64,000 bases of DNA from Acidobacteriaceae bacterium (GCA_027307045.1 DAHUXR010000008.1:1-64000); one strand, 5' to 3'. Shown: positions 41,541-51,087, numbered from the stretch's first letter. Notes: generated from the sequence alone by a model not told the origin. Program-made: numbers and translations.

Positions 41541-42403
41541 GCGCTGGCCGTTAATTCCTGACTTTGTTCGGCCTTAAGGCAGGGCATTTCCTTGACCAAC
41601 TGTGCGGCTTCACGCATTCCGCGGCCCGGAGCGCTTTTCCACCAGAAAATCTTTTCGGGATCATTGTGCAGCGAATCTTTGAGCAGCGGGTCCTTAAGCA
41701 GCGGATCTTTGAGCAGCAGATCATTGTGCAGCGGATCATTGGCCGCCTTCTTTTCCTGGCTCTGGGCGCTATCCAGAAGGAACGCGCTCCCGTAGGTCGC
41801 AAATCGAAAAGCAATGGGCGTTCCTGAATCCGGCGTGTAAATCAGCGAGCGTGAAACGCCATCGGAAATTTCAGAGACAGGCTTCCCGCACTTCGCCTGC
41901 AATCCGTCCATATTCATCGCCTTCAGCACATCGTCCATCTGGGCCTCTTCTTCTTTTCGGATAAAGAAAGGCATCGTCTTTTCCGATGGCTTTACTGAAA
42001 GCGCACAGGAAATTGCGGCTGAACCCCCTCTCTTAAGGCAATCCCATGTCGAATATTTGATGGGCCGTTCCGAAAATTTCACTACATAGGTTTCCGTGCC
42101 GGCGTTTTTATCGTTCCAATCCTCGCTCCGTTTGCGCTCAAAGACATGGATTATTTCCACCGAGTTTGAGAACAGCATCATGCGCCTCGGAATCGGCATT
42201 CCCTCTTTGGTTCTGGCCAGCAAACGGACTCCCATCGCGTCCACACCAGGGGCAACGCAATAAAGCTGATCTGCCTTAAAGATGCAGTCCTGATGCTGCC
42301 CGGCTTCCCACTTGCCAGACATGACGCCCACAGTGAGCCTTGTAGAGCACCCACAGCACACAGCGGTCACGGCAAGCGCGGCGATCCTCCAACACCTCTT
42401 CAC
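41528..42403 (-). CDS. hypothetical lipoprotein with a short internal repeat
   Basis: A 291-aa protein with a lipoprotein signal peptide (MKRCWRIAALAVTAVCCGCS). The mature part has no family I recognise. Near its C terminus the run NDPLHNDLLLKDPLLKDPLL repeats a five-residue unit (LLKDP/LHNDP), encoded by five 15-bp DNA repeats; such arrays can change length by slippage. The last codons abut the IS66 remnant, so the original C terminus may have been replaced when the element inserted. Confidence 0.68.
   Translation of the reverse strand: MKRCWRIAALAVTAVCCGCSTRLTVGVMSGKWEAGQHQDCIFKADQLYCVAPGVDAMGVRLLARTKEGMPIPRRMMLFSNSVEIIHVFERKRSEDWNDKNAGTETYVVKFSERPIKYSTWDCLKRGGSAAISCALSVKPSEKTMPFFIRKEEEAQMDDVLKAMNMDGLQAKCGKPVSEISDGVSRSLIYTPDSGTPIAFRFATYGSAFLLDSAQSQEKKAANDPLHNDLLLKDPLLKDPLLKDSLHNDPEKIFWWKSAPGRGMREAAQLVKEMPCLKAEQSQELTASARRD
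41659..41733. repeat. five tandem 15-bp repeats inside the lipoprotein gene
   Basis: Five units of the form GATC(A/T)TTG(T/A)GCAGCG, 15 bp each and so in frame, with one or more mismatches between units. They encode the LLKDP/LHNDP repeat. Length changes by one unit would keep the frame. Confidence 0.75.
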
Positions 42404-42745
42404 TGAAATCCCCCGATGTTCAGTTTTGTGGCATGTGATACCGGCCCGGGCTTACTGTACCCTGAAGCTGAAGAAATGGCTGGGAAATCTCTGAAACGAA
42501 AGGCCAGCCCGAAAACTGAACTCACGTCCCAGGTCGCGCGAAGCGTTCGGGTTACAGATTGTGTAGAGACAGGGAAATCAGCAGTCTGCATTCAGCAATC
42601 TGCAACCAGCAATAAAACAACTGGGACTTTTGTGATCTTAGCGGAAGGGCTTCGGCGTTCCAGAGAGCGCCGAAGCCGCTTCTTAATCCGCTTGGATTGT
42701 CATCGCTACTGCAATGATCTCCTTGCGTCCTTCGCCGGACGGTCT
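42404..42745. other. intergenic region with a dispersed repeat and a terminator hairpin
   Basis: A 342-bp gap. It holds an inverted copy of the CTGACTGCTGATTGC-type repeat (AGTCTGCATTCAGCAATCTGC, near 42583) and a strong hairpin listed separately. No gene is recognised. Confidence 0.45.
42648..42677 (-). terminator. hairpin downstream of the cytochrome-like gene
   Basis: GGCTTCGGCG/CGCCGAAGCC is a perfect 10-bp stem with a 10-base loop, about 70 bp after the stop of the minus-strand cytochrome-like gene. The following CTTCCGCT is only weakly T-rich, so termination is possible but not certain. Confidence 0.5.
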
Positions 42746-44410
42746 CTATTTTGGCGAAGGCTTCGCTTCTAGTTTCAATTGTTGCACCATCTTGTCCAGC
42801 TTTTGGCGGACGAGCGCAGGCTTCGCAAGGAATGGCAGGAAGCTCAAGTTAGACGATACGGTTGGCGCAGCCGGAAGCACCGCTGCGGAATGGCATGATA
42901 CGCAGGAACCGGTGCCAAAGGGATTGTTCCTATCGTAAAGCGTCTGTAGATAGGTCTCGACGACGGTGTTAGACAAATAGCTCGGCACGGCGTCAGAGGG
43001 GACCTTTGGATCGGGCGTGGAGGTAATGCTGGCGCCCCACTGCGTGCCGACCAGCATATAGTTCTGGAACACGGAGCCGACTTTGGCGAGCTCTCCACGC
43101 CACTGGCGGTTGAGCTCGTCAGTAATCGAGTAGACGGCCCAGCAGCGCGAAACCTGGGTGCCGAATCCGGGGGGAACAAGATAGTTCTTGGCGAAGGGTC
43201 TTGTGGAATTCCAGGCGAATCGCGGGCCCGTCTTCGACTGCTGCGGAGATTGGTTCACCGCAGCACCCCGCTGGGACAGATTGAAGTAGGAATAGCCTGA
43301 GGCGGGCTTAGTAAGATCGGCCGTGCAGTTGAGATTGCCAAACCACGCGCAGGTTGAAGGAGATGTCGGGTCACAGGGTTTCTGGGCGATGGGCGCGTTG
43401 TCTATGTGCTCGAATGTCGACCAAAACCATTCCGGCTTGAGTGCATTTTTGGTTTGGGGGTTCTTCTGGATGATATGCATCGCAACCAGTCCCATGTCGA
43501 CGGCCGCGCAGACCGCCGTCTTCTGAGTAACCAGATCTGGCGCTACCTTGAGCAACGCCGGCACAAGGTAATATTTCTTCTTGTTCTGCTCGCGCTGTGC
43601 CGGATCAAGAATGCGCCACGCCGCCTTAACTTCGATTGCGCCGGTACGTGGCACACCCGTGGGCCCTGCAGATGGAAAGTCGACAATGCCGCCTTGACTC
43701 ACCATGGTCTTTTGTCCCTGTTGCGTCGTCAGCGTCCAGGCGGTTTTACCGTTTGGCGCGCGTAGATAGGCGACTTCAATGTTGTTGATGCGCCGTTCGT
43801 AGATCGTCCAATTGCCTGAAACGTCAATGAGCGGATCGTCGGTCGCCGCCTGAATGTACTCCTCGTTCTGTCCCACCGGTTGGCCCTTGCCGTTGGATGC
43901 GATAGAGAAGACCATCACACCCGGAGGTGGCGTGCCGCAATTGGCCTGCACCGGCCCGTTGCCAAACACGTCCGCAACGCGCGCCCAGCCTTCCCATACG
44001 CGCCGGCCATTTCCCTGCAGGCCCTGGCTGGCGGGCTGGCTCTCTTTGCCCAGAGTCCAATTGAGCGCAACGAAGGTCTGCCATGACAGATTATCGAACG
44101 GTGTCTGAACATCGGTCGCCGGTGATGTGGGACGAGCTCCGTTGATGCCGTTGTAGGCGATCGTTTGGTCGAGCATTGGATCGGGACCAATATTGCCAGG
44201 AATGACGGAGCACAGGGCCTGCGGTCCAACGGGCGTCGTTGCGCAAAGCTGCGCTTTCGGTATATAGGCCGCAGTGGGCGACTTGTCATCTTGGCTGGTC
44301 GATGCCGCCCGCATCCGGGTGACCGGCCGAATGACGAACAGCCCTAGCGCGCACACCAGCGCCGCGACAATCACGAATGAACTCCTCCTGGACACAACGA
44401 ATCGATTCAA
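42746..44410 (-). CDS. secreted c-type cytochrome-like protein, single haem motif
   Basis: A 554-aa exported protein (signal peptide SSFVIVAALVCALGLFVI). One CxxCH haem c motif, GSCVSCHSAAVLP, lies near the C terminus (about residue 505). Most of the protein (DNLSWQTFVALNWTLGKE, WFWSTFEHIDNAP, AKNYLVPPGFGTQVSRCWAV) is a large domain with several tryptophans and cysteines. I recall similar architectures annotated only as cytochrome c family protein in myxobacteria and acidobacteria. No electron-transfer partner is adjacent. Confidence 0.72.
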   Translation of the reverse strand: MNRFVVSRRSSFVIVAALVCALGLFVIRPVTRMRAASTSQDDKSPTAAYIPKAQLCATTPVGPQALCSVIPGNIGPDPMLDQTIAYNGINGARPTSPATDVQTPFDNLSWQTFVALNWTLGKESQPASQGLQGNGRRVWEGWARVADVFGNGPVQANCGTPPPGVMVFSIASNGKGQPVGQNEEYIQAATDDPLIDVSGNWTIYERRINNIEVAYLRAPNGKTAWTLTTQQGQKTMVSQGGIVDFPSAGPTGVPRTGAIEVKAAWRILDPAQREQNKKKYYLVPALLKVAPDLVTQKTAVCAAVDMGLVAMHIIQKNPQTKNALKPEWFWSTFEHIDNAPIAQKPCDPTSPSTCAWFGNLNCTADLTKPASGYSYFNLSQRGAAVNQSPQQSKTGPRFAWNSTRPFAKNYLVPPGFGTQVSRCWAVYSITDELNRQWRGELAKVGSVFQNYMLVGTQWGASITSTPDPKVPSDAVPSYLSNTVVETYLQTLYDRNNPFGTGSCVSCHSAAVLPAAPTVSSNLSFLPFLAKPALVRQKLDKMVQQLKLEAKPSPK

Positions 44411-44982
44411 AGCTTACTCCCCATTTCGTCTTTAGCGGATTTCGTAACAGAGGTAACAGTTAGTTCCCTCTCGGTAATAAGAGCTTTCTAAGATAGTCTG
44501 GCTGTCGACCACAGAGATACTCGCTGCACTCAGGATCATTTATGAATCATCCTGCCACGCCACCAAACAATAACACTCCAAGATATGATTCGCTATCGAT
44601 TTCCCCTTTTCTCTGGCCTGACAAATTCCCAAAATGAAACCATAGAGCTCGATTCCAAATACTTCTTTTCGCCAAATCTGATTGTGCTGATCGTGCAGAA
44701 AGAGGCAGCGCCGTCTTTGGTGCACAAGGATGTTGGACCTGCAATTGATCCGGTTTTCGTTGCCGCGTTGTCAGTCTGTATGGAAGTTACGTTCCTGCAC
44801 AATGATTACGTGCCGTCAGATTCCTGCTCTTGGTACGGACGACAGTTGGCTCTGTGTCCCGGGAGATAACGGACTTCGAAATGTCGCTGACCGCCAGAAG
44901 AATAAACGCTTACAATCTGGTTTCACCGAAAAACGGTGAGATGCGGTGTGGTTATGAGTTAGTGAATAAAAAGAAGAAATGA
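44411..44982. other. intergenic region before tRNA-Arg, no gene recognised
   Basis: A 572-bp gap. ORFs in both strands (for example 44585-44869) lack recognisable features and look like noise. The right end borders the tRNA gene. Confidence 0.4.
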
Positions 44983-45059
44983 TGGCGCGCCCTGAGAGAT
45001 TCGAACTCCCGGCCTTCTGATTCGTAGTCAGACGCTCTATCCAGCTGAGCTAAGGGCGC
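44983..45059 (-). tRNA. tRNA-Arg (anticodon ACG)
   Basis: On the minus strand the sequence opens GCGCCCTTAGCTCAGCTGG and ends AGGGCGC-G-CCA. The 7-bp acceptor stem (GCGCCCT/AGGGCGC) is perfect. The anticodon arm is TCTGA-CTACGAA-TCAGA, giving anticodon ACG (arginine, CGN codons). The T arm carries GTTCGAATC. The CCA end is encoded. A34 would be deaminated to inosine by TadA. Confidence 0.97.
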
Positions 45060-45228
45060 GCAGGTTGCGGAAGCAACTCAACCATTTTAGCAAAGCTGCC
45101 TCAATCTGTCCCCTTGCCGCCAGCCAGGCGCGCGAACCGGTGAAAATGCTTTAGCCCAGCGCCGGTCTGCAAGTTCTCGCATGAAATACAAATTTGCAAT
45201 TCGGCGCTGAAAAGCTACAATCGGCGCA

Positions 45229-45747
45229 ATGCTCACACAATGGCATACGGTCCTGGAGATAGCACTCCGCACCACGGCGGTTTATGCGCTGGTGCTGGTT
45301 GGCATTCGGCTGACGGGAAAGCGCGAAGTCGGCCAGATGACGCCGTTCGATCTCACGCTTCTGCTGCTTCTCAGCAATTCAGTGCAAAATGCCATGACCG
45401 GCCCGGACACGTCCCTGATGGGCGGCGCAACGGCGGCGCTGGTTCTGCTCACTTTGAATTTCCTGCTGGCGGAAGTCTCAGGGTTAAATCGCGGGTTCAG
45501 AAAAATGATCCAGGGATCACCGACTCTTTTAATCCACAATGGCGAATGCATTACCGCGCACATGGCAAAAGAGCACATTTCCATGGATGAATTGAATCGC
45601 GCCCTGCGGGAGCACGGGGTGGCCTGCATTGGCGATGCCGCGCTGGCGGTGCTTGAAGTGGATGGTTCAATCAGCGTCCTGAAATATGATGATGTCCCGG
45701 CCGAGGCCCGGCCACAGAAGCGTCTCAGGTTTCTTCATCGGAATTGA
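45229..45747 (+). CDS. DUF421 (YetF-like) membrane protein
   Basis: A 172-aa protein of the DUF421 family. Two or three N-terminal membrane segments (TAVYALVLVGIRLTGKREVGQM, LMGGATAALVLLTLNFLLAEV) are followed by a small cytoplasmic domain with GSPTLLIHNGE and SMDELNRALREHG, both typical of YetF proteins. Function is unknown; Bacillus members are linked to spore germination and stress. It lies 170 bp from the tRNA and 110 bp before the DUF4337 gene. Confidence 0.88.
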   Translation: MLTQWHTVLEIALRTTAVYALVLVGIRLTGKREVGQMTPFDLTLLLLLSNSVQNAMTGPDTSLMGGATAALVLLTLNFLLAEVSGLNRGFRKMIQGSPTLLIHNGECITAHMAKEHISMDELNRALREHGVACIGDAALAVLEVDGSISVLKYDDVPAEARPQKRLRFLHRN

Positions 45748-45856
45748 CGTTGCCGGCTCCACTCAAACAGGAAAAGAATCGCGCAATCAGGAACGGGCAA
45801 TCTTTTGAACACACAGGCATTTCATCCGGCTGCACCCGTCTTGAGGAAGGAAGCAA

Positions 45857-46606
45857 ATGAGCTTAGAAGAAGAACTTAAAGAAGGCGCGGAGCACGCGCA
45901 TCAAAGTGGCGAAAAAGGGATCGGCCTCACCATGGCGATTGTGGCAGTTCTGCTGGCCATAGCCACATTGATGGGACATCGTACCCACACGGAAGAAGGC
46001 CTGATCCAGGGCAAGATTGTGGACGAGTGGAACTTTTACCAGGCCAAGCACAGTCGCGCTCATGAATACGGCGCAACGGCCGAAGTAGCGGCGCTGTTGC
46101 CCAATGGGAAAGAGCTGGCACTCAAGGACTACAAGAAATCACTCGACGAAGAATGCGGCACGCCGCCCGAGCATGGATGCAGTAGTCCAGCACGGGACTC
46201 TTCCATCTTGCGTCCGCTGTTAACACCCGATTCGACGACTGATGGCAAGGAAGATAAGAAGGAGCAAGGTGAGTCCGCTAAGATAGAATCTCCTGCCAAC
46301 GACGAAGCTGCTAAAGAGCATGGCAAGCAAGCCAACGCTGCCGGGGAAAAGCACGAAAACAAATCCTCCAGCCACAAGCCCGGCGCAGTAAATATCCAGG
46401 AGAACGCCAAAGAGATGGAGCGCGAAAGAGATTTAGTGGAGCGACGAGCGGACTATTATGACGGCGCAGAACTATTTCTGGAAATTTCAATTGTCCTTTG
46501 TTCAATAGCCCTGCTGGCGGAAGCAAAGCTGTTCTGGCAACTGTCTTTTATCAGCACCATCCTGGGGATTGGCGTTGCACTTTTCGGATTTCTCGGAGTG
46601 CGCTAA
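45857..46606 (+). CDS. DUF4337-family membrane protein with a lysine-rich insert
   Basis: A 249-aa protein of the DUF4337 type: an N-terminal helix with one membrane segment (LTMAIVAVLLAIATLMGH), the block DEWNFYQAKHSRAHEYGATAEV, and two C-terminal membrane segments (FLEISIVLCSIALLAEAKLFW, FISTILGIGVALFGFLG). The middle (about 125-185) is a charged, low-complexity insert (KEDKKEQGESAKIESPANDE...KEHGKQANAAGEKHENK). GAGGAAGGAAG precedes the ATG. Function unknown. Confidence 0.82.
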   Translation: MSLEEELKEGAEHAHQSGEKGIGLTMAIVAVLLAIATLMGHRTHTEEGLIQGKIVDEWNFYQAKHSRAHEYGATAEVAALLPNGKELALKDYKKSLDEECGTPPEHGCSSPARDSSILRPLLTPDSTTDGKEDKKEQGESAKIESPANDEAAKEHGKQANAAGEKHENKSSSHKPGAVNIQENAKEMERERDLVERRADYYDGAELFLEISIVLCSIALLAEAKLFWQLSFISTILGIGVALFGFLGVR

Positions 46607-46641
46607 TCTCGTAAAACTTCTCGCATGGAAGACTTTTTGAG

Positions 46642-47268
46642 ATGCCTCGGATCTATTTAGCCACCACCAACCCTGGAAAAGTACGCGAGTTCCGTGAAGC
46701 GGCGCAGGCGTTGTCCATTGCGCTCGATCCGTTGCCGCGCATGGCTGAAGTGCCACCTGCCATTGAAGACGGGAGCACTTTCGAGCAAAACGCCAGAATC
46801 AAGGCCGAGTATTACAGCCGTCTGTCGCCGGGTGAGTTGGTGTTGGCGGAAGACTCAGGGCTGGCGGTTGACGCGCTCAATGGATCTCCGGGCGTACATT
46901 CGGCCCGTTACGCCGCCGTACTTCAGTCAGGCGTGGCATTGGACCAAAATTCGGACGATCAAGCTAACAATGCCGCGCTCATTGCTCAACTGAAGCGCCT
47001 AAATCAAGATCGATACACAGGAAAATATGTCTGTGTGATTGCGATGGCTCAGGATGGAGAGACCCTTGCCACTTTCACGGGCGAAGCACCGGGAGAACTT
47101 CTGACCGTCCCTCGCGGGACTCAGGGCTTTGGTTATGACCCGCTGTTTTACTTCCCTGCTCTCGGTAAGACGTTTGCGGAACTTCCGCTGGAGCAAAAAC
47201 GCGAACATAGCCATCGGGGCAAGGCGTTTCGCCAATTTTTAAATTGGTATGGCCGGCAGCCGCAATAA
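46642..47268 (+). CDS. rdgB: non-canonical purine NTP pyrophosphatase RdgB/HAM1
   Basis: A 208-aa house-cleaning enzyme that hydrolyses dITP and XTP to monophosphates. The N terminus IYLATTNPGKVREF and the motif AEDSGLAVDALNGSPGVHSARYA are diagnostic. The C-terminal GTQGFGYDPLFYFP and SHRGKAFRQF complete the active site. Length is normal. It is convergent with the next small secreted protein gene, only 12 bp between stops. Confidence 0.95.
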   Translation: MPRIYLATTNPGKVREFREAAQALSIALDPLPRMAEVPPAIEDGSTFEQNARIKAEYYSRLSPGELVLAEDSGLAVDALNGSPGVHSARYAAVLQSGVALDQNSDDQANNAALIAQLKRLNQDRYTGKYVCVIAMAQDGETLATFTGEAPGELLTVPRGTQGFGYDPLFYFPALGKTFAELPLEQKREHSHRGKAFRQFLNWYGRQPQ

Positions 47269-47279
47269 TCCAAGCCGTC

Positions 47280-47759
47280 CTATTTGAGCATGTCAATGGC
47301 TTCTTTTTTAAGCTTTTTAACATCGGCTTGCCACTTGGTGCCATCCTGAAATTGCAGTTCCGCAACATAAACAACAACGCCTGCCGGATGTCTGGACAAG
47401 TCTTCTTTGGACGGAACGGCGCTTGCCGAAATGTCGAACTCGGCGGTGGTATCTACCTTTTCCGGGACTGTTACCAACTCGCCTCGGCCCATCCTTATGT
47501 CATCCTTTTTAACCGCCACCCACCCAAGGCGGTAAACCTGGATTTTATTGTGGCTCTTGTTTTCCAAATGAGCGTCCAGCAGCACGTTGTCAGCCCCAAA
47601 AGATGCCTGCACAATGTGCACGGGATCGCCCGCTTGAGGCGCGAACAGCATCAGGATATCGTCACCGCCGCTTTGGGAACTTGCATGCAGGCCCATGGCC
47701 GGACTTTGCCGCGCCGTGCTCGCAATGAGGAAGATGACAAAAACCAGCAATTTCTTCAT
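47280..47759 (-). CDS. secreted hypothetical protein, 159 aa
   Basis: A signal peptide (MKKLLVFVIFLIASTARQSPA) precedes a beta-rich domain with DNVLLDAHLENKSHNKIQVYRLGWV and GVVVYVAELQFQDGTKWQAD. I do not recognise the family; the pattern resembles small immunoglobulin-like exported proteins. It ends in a lysine-rich helix. It is divergent from the TetR gene. Confidence 0.68.
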   Translation of the reverse strand: MKKLLVFVIFLIASTARQSPAMGLHASSQSGGDDILMLFAPQAGDPVHIVQASFGADNVLLDAHLENKSHNKIQVYRLGWVAVKKDDIRMGRGELVTVPEKVDTTAEFDISASAVPSKEDLSRHPAGVVVYVAELQFQDGTKWQADVKKLKKEAIDMLK

Positions 47760-47945
47760 GAATGGCCCCCATATTCGTTCAAGCTTGGTCCTGCCACAGC
47801 ATGCGGCAGCAGCTCCGCCTTGCGCTTTCGCATCCTACACCTTGGGTTGGAATTCTCAAGCTAAATTTGAGGTTTGCGTGGCTGGATTAGGCCAAATTTA
47901 GAAGTTGCGCTACCCTGCAAATCCAAGTAAATTCAAGGTTCTCTC

Positions 47946-48581
47946 ATGGCTAAACGGCCTTCACAAACAGCTGCACGGTCAGCCAATGGCACGTCAGACA
48001 AGTACCAGCGCATTCTGGACGCAGCCATTGAGGTCATCGCCGAGCACGGGTTCTTCCATTCTCGAGTAGCGGAAATCGCCGGCCGCGCCGGTGTGGCCGA
48101 CGGCACTATTTATCTATATTTTAAGAACAAAGACGAATTGCTGATGGCGTCGATTGACTCCGCTTTTCACCGGTTCATCCAGCGGGCACGGAGTTCGCTC
48201 GACCAGCTGGCTGATCCGCGGGAAAAATTACGCCGTCTCGCCTTTCTTCACCTGGAATCCCTGGGCTCAAACCGCAGTCTGGCCATCGTCTTCCAGACTG
48301 AGCTCAGGCATAGCGCCAAGTTTCTTGGCCAGTTTTCCCATAATCTCCTGGTGGAATATTTTGACGTGATCAAAGGCGTTCTGCATGAAGGGCAGGAAGC
48401 CGGAGTTTTTCGGGCCGACATTTCCATTACCATCGCCGCTCATTGCTTCTTTGGCGCCGTGGATGAGATAGTTACCACGTGGATCCTTTCCGATCGCGAC
48501 CGGGACCGCGATTACCACCTCTCCAGCCTGACTGATTCGGTCGTGGCCATTGTCCTTAAAGGCGTAGAAACGGGACCCTAA
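47946..48581 (+). CDS. TetR/AcrR-family transcriptional repressor
   Basis: A 211-aa regulator with an N-terminal TetR helix-turn-helix: ILDAAIEVIAEHGFFHSRVAEIAGRAGVADGTIYLYFKNKDELL. The C-terminal domain should bind a ligand. Its stop is two bases before the acyl-CoA synthetase ATG, so the two form an operon. The partner suggests that it senses acyl-CoA and represses its own operon, as FadR-type TetR regulators do; that is inference. Confidence 0.92.
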   Translation: MAKRPSQTAARSANGTSDKYQRILDAAIEVIAEHGFFHSRVAEIAGRAGVADGTIYLYFKNKDELLMASIDSAFHRFIQRARSSLDQLADPREKLRRLAFLHLESLGSNRSLAIVFQTELRHSAKFLGQFSHNLLVEYFDVIKGVLHEGQEAGVFRADISITIAAHCFFGAVDEIVTTWILSDRDRDRDYHLSSLTDSVVAIVLKGVETGP

Positions 48582-48583
48582 GT

Positions 48584-50365
48584 ATGGAAATCAACACTCT
48601 CGCCGACATTTTCTTTGCTTCAATCGCGCACGATGTGGAACGTCATGTAATGTTCAAGCGCGGCAGTGAATGGCAGGTTATCTCTTCCCGCCAGCTCTAT
48701 GGTTATGTGGCTACTCTTGCCAGGGTCTTGAAGCAATGGGGAATCCACAAAGGCGACCGCGTTGCGATCCTGGGTGAGAATCGGCCGGAGTGGATGATTG
48801 CCGACTTTGCCTGCGTAACCACTGGAATCATTGACGTCCCTATCTACGCCACGCTCACGGCCGACCAGACTCTGTATCTCTTGCAGAATTCCGGCGCGCG
48901 TGTGATCTTTGTTTCCACGCCGGAACAGCTGCGCAAGATCCAATCCATCCGGGAGCAGACTTCACTGGAAAAAATTGTTGTGATGGATGACATTAGTGAA
49001 GTCAATGTAATTCCCATGTGGTCCCTGATCAACTCCGCATCGCAGGAAGAAGATCCGCAGTTTGACGAAGAAGCGCATCGAATCACACCGGAAGATCTGG
49101 CGACGCTGATCTATACCTCAGGAACCACCGGAACGTCAAAAGGCGTAATGCTCAGCCACGGCAATCTCACTACTTGCGCCATCATGGCCAGCAAACAAGC
49201 GGAGTGGACACCCGGTGACGTATATCTCTCATTCCTTCCGCTATCTCACGTCACCGCGCGCCACGTGGATTACGTCTGTTATCTGGACGGCGTAAGCCTT
49301 GCCTATTGCGCTGTTTTCGACCAGCTTCCGCAGATGCTGCAGGAAGCCAAACCCACAATTATTGTGGCGGTGCCGCGCGTCTATGAAAAGGTGCGCGCCG
49401 AGTCTGAGCGTCGGGCCGGCCATGGCTTGCGGCGGAAGATTTTTGATTGGGCAGTGCGAATTGGCGAAAGACATAAAGACGAAATCGCGCGTGGAGAAAC
49501 GCCCCCGGATCTGCGCTGGAAGCTGGCCAACCAGCTGGTATTTTCCAAAATACGCCAGGGATTTGGCGGTCGCAGCAGAGCGTATTTCTCTGGCGGCGCT
49601 CCCCTGGGCAAGGACATGGCAGAGTGGTTCTGTTCCGTGGGAATTCCTATCATGGAAGGCTACGGGCTGACGGAAACTTCGCCAACTCTCTCCGTCAACC
49701 GCCGCGGAGCTTTTAAGATTGGATCGGTCGGCAAGGTAAATGAGGGTGTGCAGCTCAAGATCGCTGAAGACGGCGAGATTCTGGTCAAAGGGCCGACCGT
49801 TTTCAAGGGTTATTGGAACATGCCTGAAGAGACTCGCAATTCCTTTGTCGACGGCTGGTTTAAGACAGGCGACATTGGCGAACTGGACAGCGCCGGCTTC
49901 CTCAGCATTACCGACCGCAAGAAAGATCTCATCAAGACCTCCGGCGGCAAGTTCATTGCGCCTCAACCGATTGAAAACGCCCTGAAAGCCAATGTGCTGG
50001 TCGCACAGGCCGCCATCATCGGCGACAAGCGCAAGTATGCTTCCGTGATCATCTCACCCCATTTCCCCTTATTGGAAGATTGGGCGCGCGCCAATGGTGT
50101 CCTCTTCACGTCACGTCAGGAGTTGGTTGCGTCAGACAAGGTGCGCAACCTTTATCGCGGGATTGTGGAAGACCTGAACAAGCGGCTGGCGCACTTTGAA
50201 ACCATCAAGAAGATCGTGGTGGTACCGGATGAGTTTACCGTTGCCTCGGGCGAGATCACGCCCACGCTGAAGCTCAAGCGCCGCATCATTGAAGCCAAGT
50301 ACAAACAGCAGATTGAGCAAATCTACCAGGAGCCACACCCGATTGAGACCGCGCCGGTGGGATGA
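48584..50365 (+). CDS. long-chain fatty-acid-CoA ligase (AMP-binding)
   Basis: A 593-aa adenylate-forming enzyme that activates fatty acids to acyl-CoA. Signature motifs are IYTSGTTGTSKGVMLSH (P-loop), MEGYGLTETSP, FKTGDIGELDSAG and DRKKDLIKTSGGKFIAPQPIE. The insert LVFSKIRQGFGGRSRAYFSGGAPL is typical of the long-chain FadD15/FAA1-type branch. It follows the TetR gene with a 2-bp gap. It probably feeds beta-oxidation or lipid remodelling; chain-length specificity cannot be read. Confidence 0.93.
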   Translation: MEINTLADIFFASIAHDVERHVMFKRGSEWQVISSRQLYGYVATLARVLKQWGIHKGDRVAILGENRPEWMIADFACVTTGIIDVPIYATLTADQTLYLLQNSGARVIFVSTPEQLRKIQSIREQTSLEKIVVMDDISEVNVIPMWSLINSASQEEDPQFDEEAHRITPEDLATLIYTSGTTGTSKGVMLSHGNLTTCAIMASKQAEWTPGDVYLSFLPLSHVTARHVDYVCYLDGVSLAYCAVFDQLPQMLQEAKPTIIVAVPRVYEKVRAESERRAGHGLRRKIFDWAVRIGERHKDEIARGETPPDLRWKLANQLVFSKIRQGFGGRSRAYFSGGAPLGKDMAEWFCSVGIPIMEGYGLTETSPTLSVNRRGAFKIGSVGKVNEGVQLKIAEDGEILVKGPTVFKGYWNMPEETRNSFVDGWFKTGDIGELDSAGFLSITDRKKDLIKTSGGKFIAPQPIENALKANVLVAQAAIIGDKRKYASVIISPHFPLLEDWARANGVLFTSRQELVASDKVRNLYRGIVEDLNKRLAHFETIKKIVVVPDEFTVASGEITPTLKLKRRIIEAKYKQQIEQIYQEPHPIETAPVG

Positions 50366-50381
50366 TGCCCTACTAGCTCTT

Positions 50382-50708
50382 TTACTCCCGCGCCCAAAGC
50401 ACTTCGGGATGCAGGTGTGCAATGGTGAGCAGCTTCAAACTTGCTTCCCGCGGTCGACGGGCTCCTTGCTCCCAGCTTTCCACCGTATTAGGGCTCACAT
50501 TGATGATCCGAGCAAACACCGCCTGGCTTACGTTGAAGGACTGCCGGATGGCGCGGATCTGCCGGGGGCTCAGGGGCTTGGGTGGCGGCGGCAGCTCGGT
50601 AACACGTAAACCGCCTTTCCTGCCCTGCTCATACTCCAAAGCTTGATGCAGCGATTGCTTCAAATCATTGAAGATTTTGATTTTTCTTTTTTTTCCCGTT
50701 TGCTTCAT
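50382..50708 (-). CDS. higA: XRE-family antitoxin, HigA/MqsA-like
   Basis: A 108-aa protein with a C-terminal helix-turn-helix (PRQIRAIRQSFNVSQAVFARIINVSPNTVESWEQG). The N-terminal half is charged and lacks CxxC motifs, so it is not MqsA. It lies 36 bp downstream of the RelE/HigB-like gene on the same strand, the HigBA order. It should neutralise the toxin and repress the operon, although the toxin appears broken in this sequence. Confidence 0.82.
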   Translation of the reverse strand: MKQTGKKRKIKIFNDLKQSLHQALEYEQGRKGGLRVTELPPPPKPLSPRQIRAIRQSFNVSQAVFARIINVSPNTVESWEQGARRPREASLKLLTIAHLHPEVLWARE

Positions 50709-50744
50709 CGCGGCGCCCCTACGTTTTTCTGTAATGTTGCTTGC

Positions 50745-51087
50745 TTAATCGTGGCTTTTCTTAATCCTGGTCACCAATGCCCGCAGCACTCTCCGCTCGT
50801 CACTCGATAAATCTTCCTGCTCATCTTTGTCCAGCAGATATAACAAGTGAATGCGGTCCTGATTCTGCAGGTACAAAAACAGATATCGGTAGCCACCACG
50901 CTTGCCCTTGCCGCGCGCAGGATTCGAGCAGCGCGCTTTACGAATCCCCGCCGAGCCCCTGCACCAAATCTCCACGCACAGGATTCTTCAACAGGTCGGC
51001 CTGGATGCTGCTGAGCACGTCAAGGGATGACGCTCCGGCCAACTGGTGAAGCCGCACAGTAAAGACGCTCGACTCGATGTATACCAC
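50745..51087 (-). pseudogene. higB: HigB/RelE-type toxin, frameshifted
   Basis: From GTG 51087 the minus strand reads VYIESSVFTVRLHQLAGASS...DLVQGLGG and then hits TAA. The next frame, entered at the GGGG run near 50955, continues IRKARCSNPARGKGKRGGYR...IHLLYLLDKDEQEDLSSDERRVLRAL, the HigB/RelE C terminus. The two halves make a full-length toxin of about 113 aa with a one-base insertion. Either the toxin was inactivated or the G-run was misread. The ORF track's 76-aa protein has a spurious N terminus. Confidence 0.72.

Noticed and set aside
44585-44869. 94-aa ORF before tRNA-Arg
   Set aside because: No recognisable features; composition looks random.
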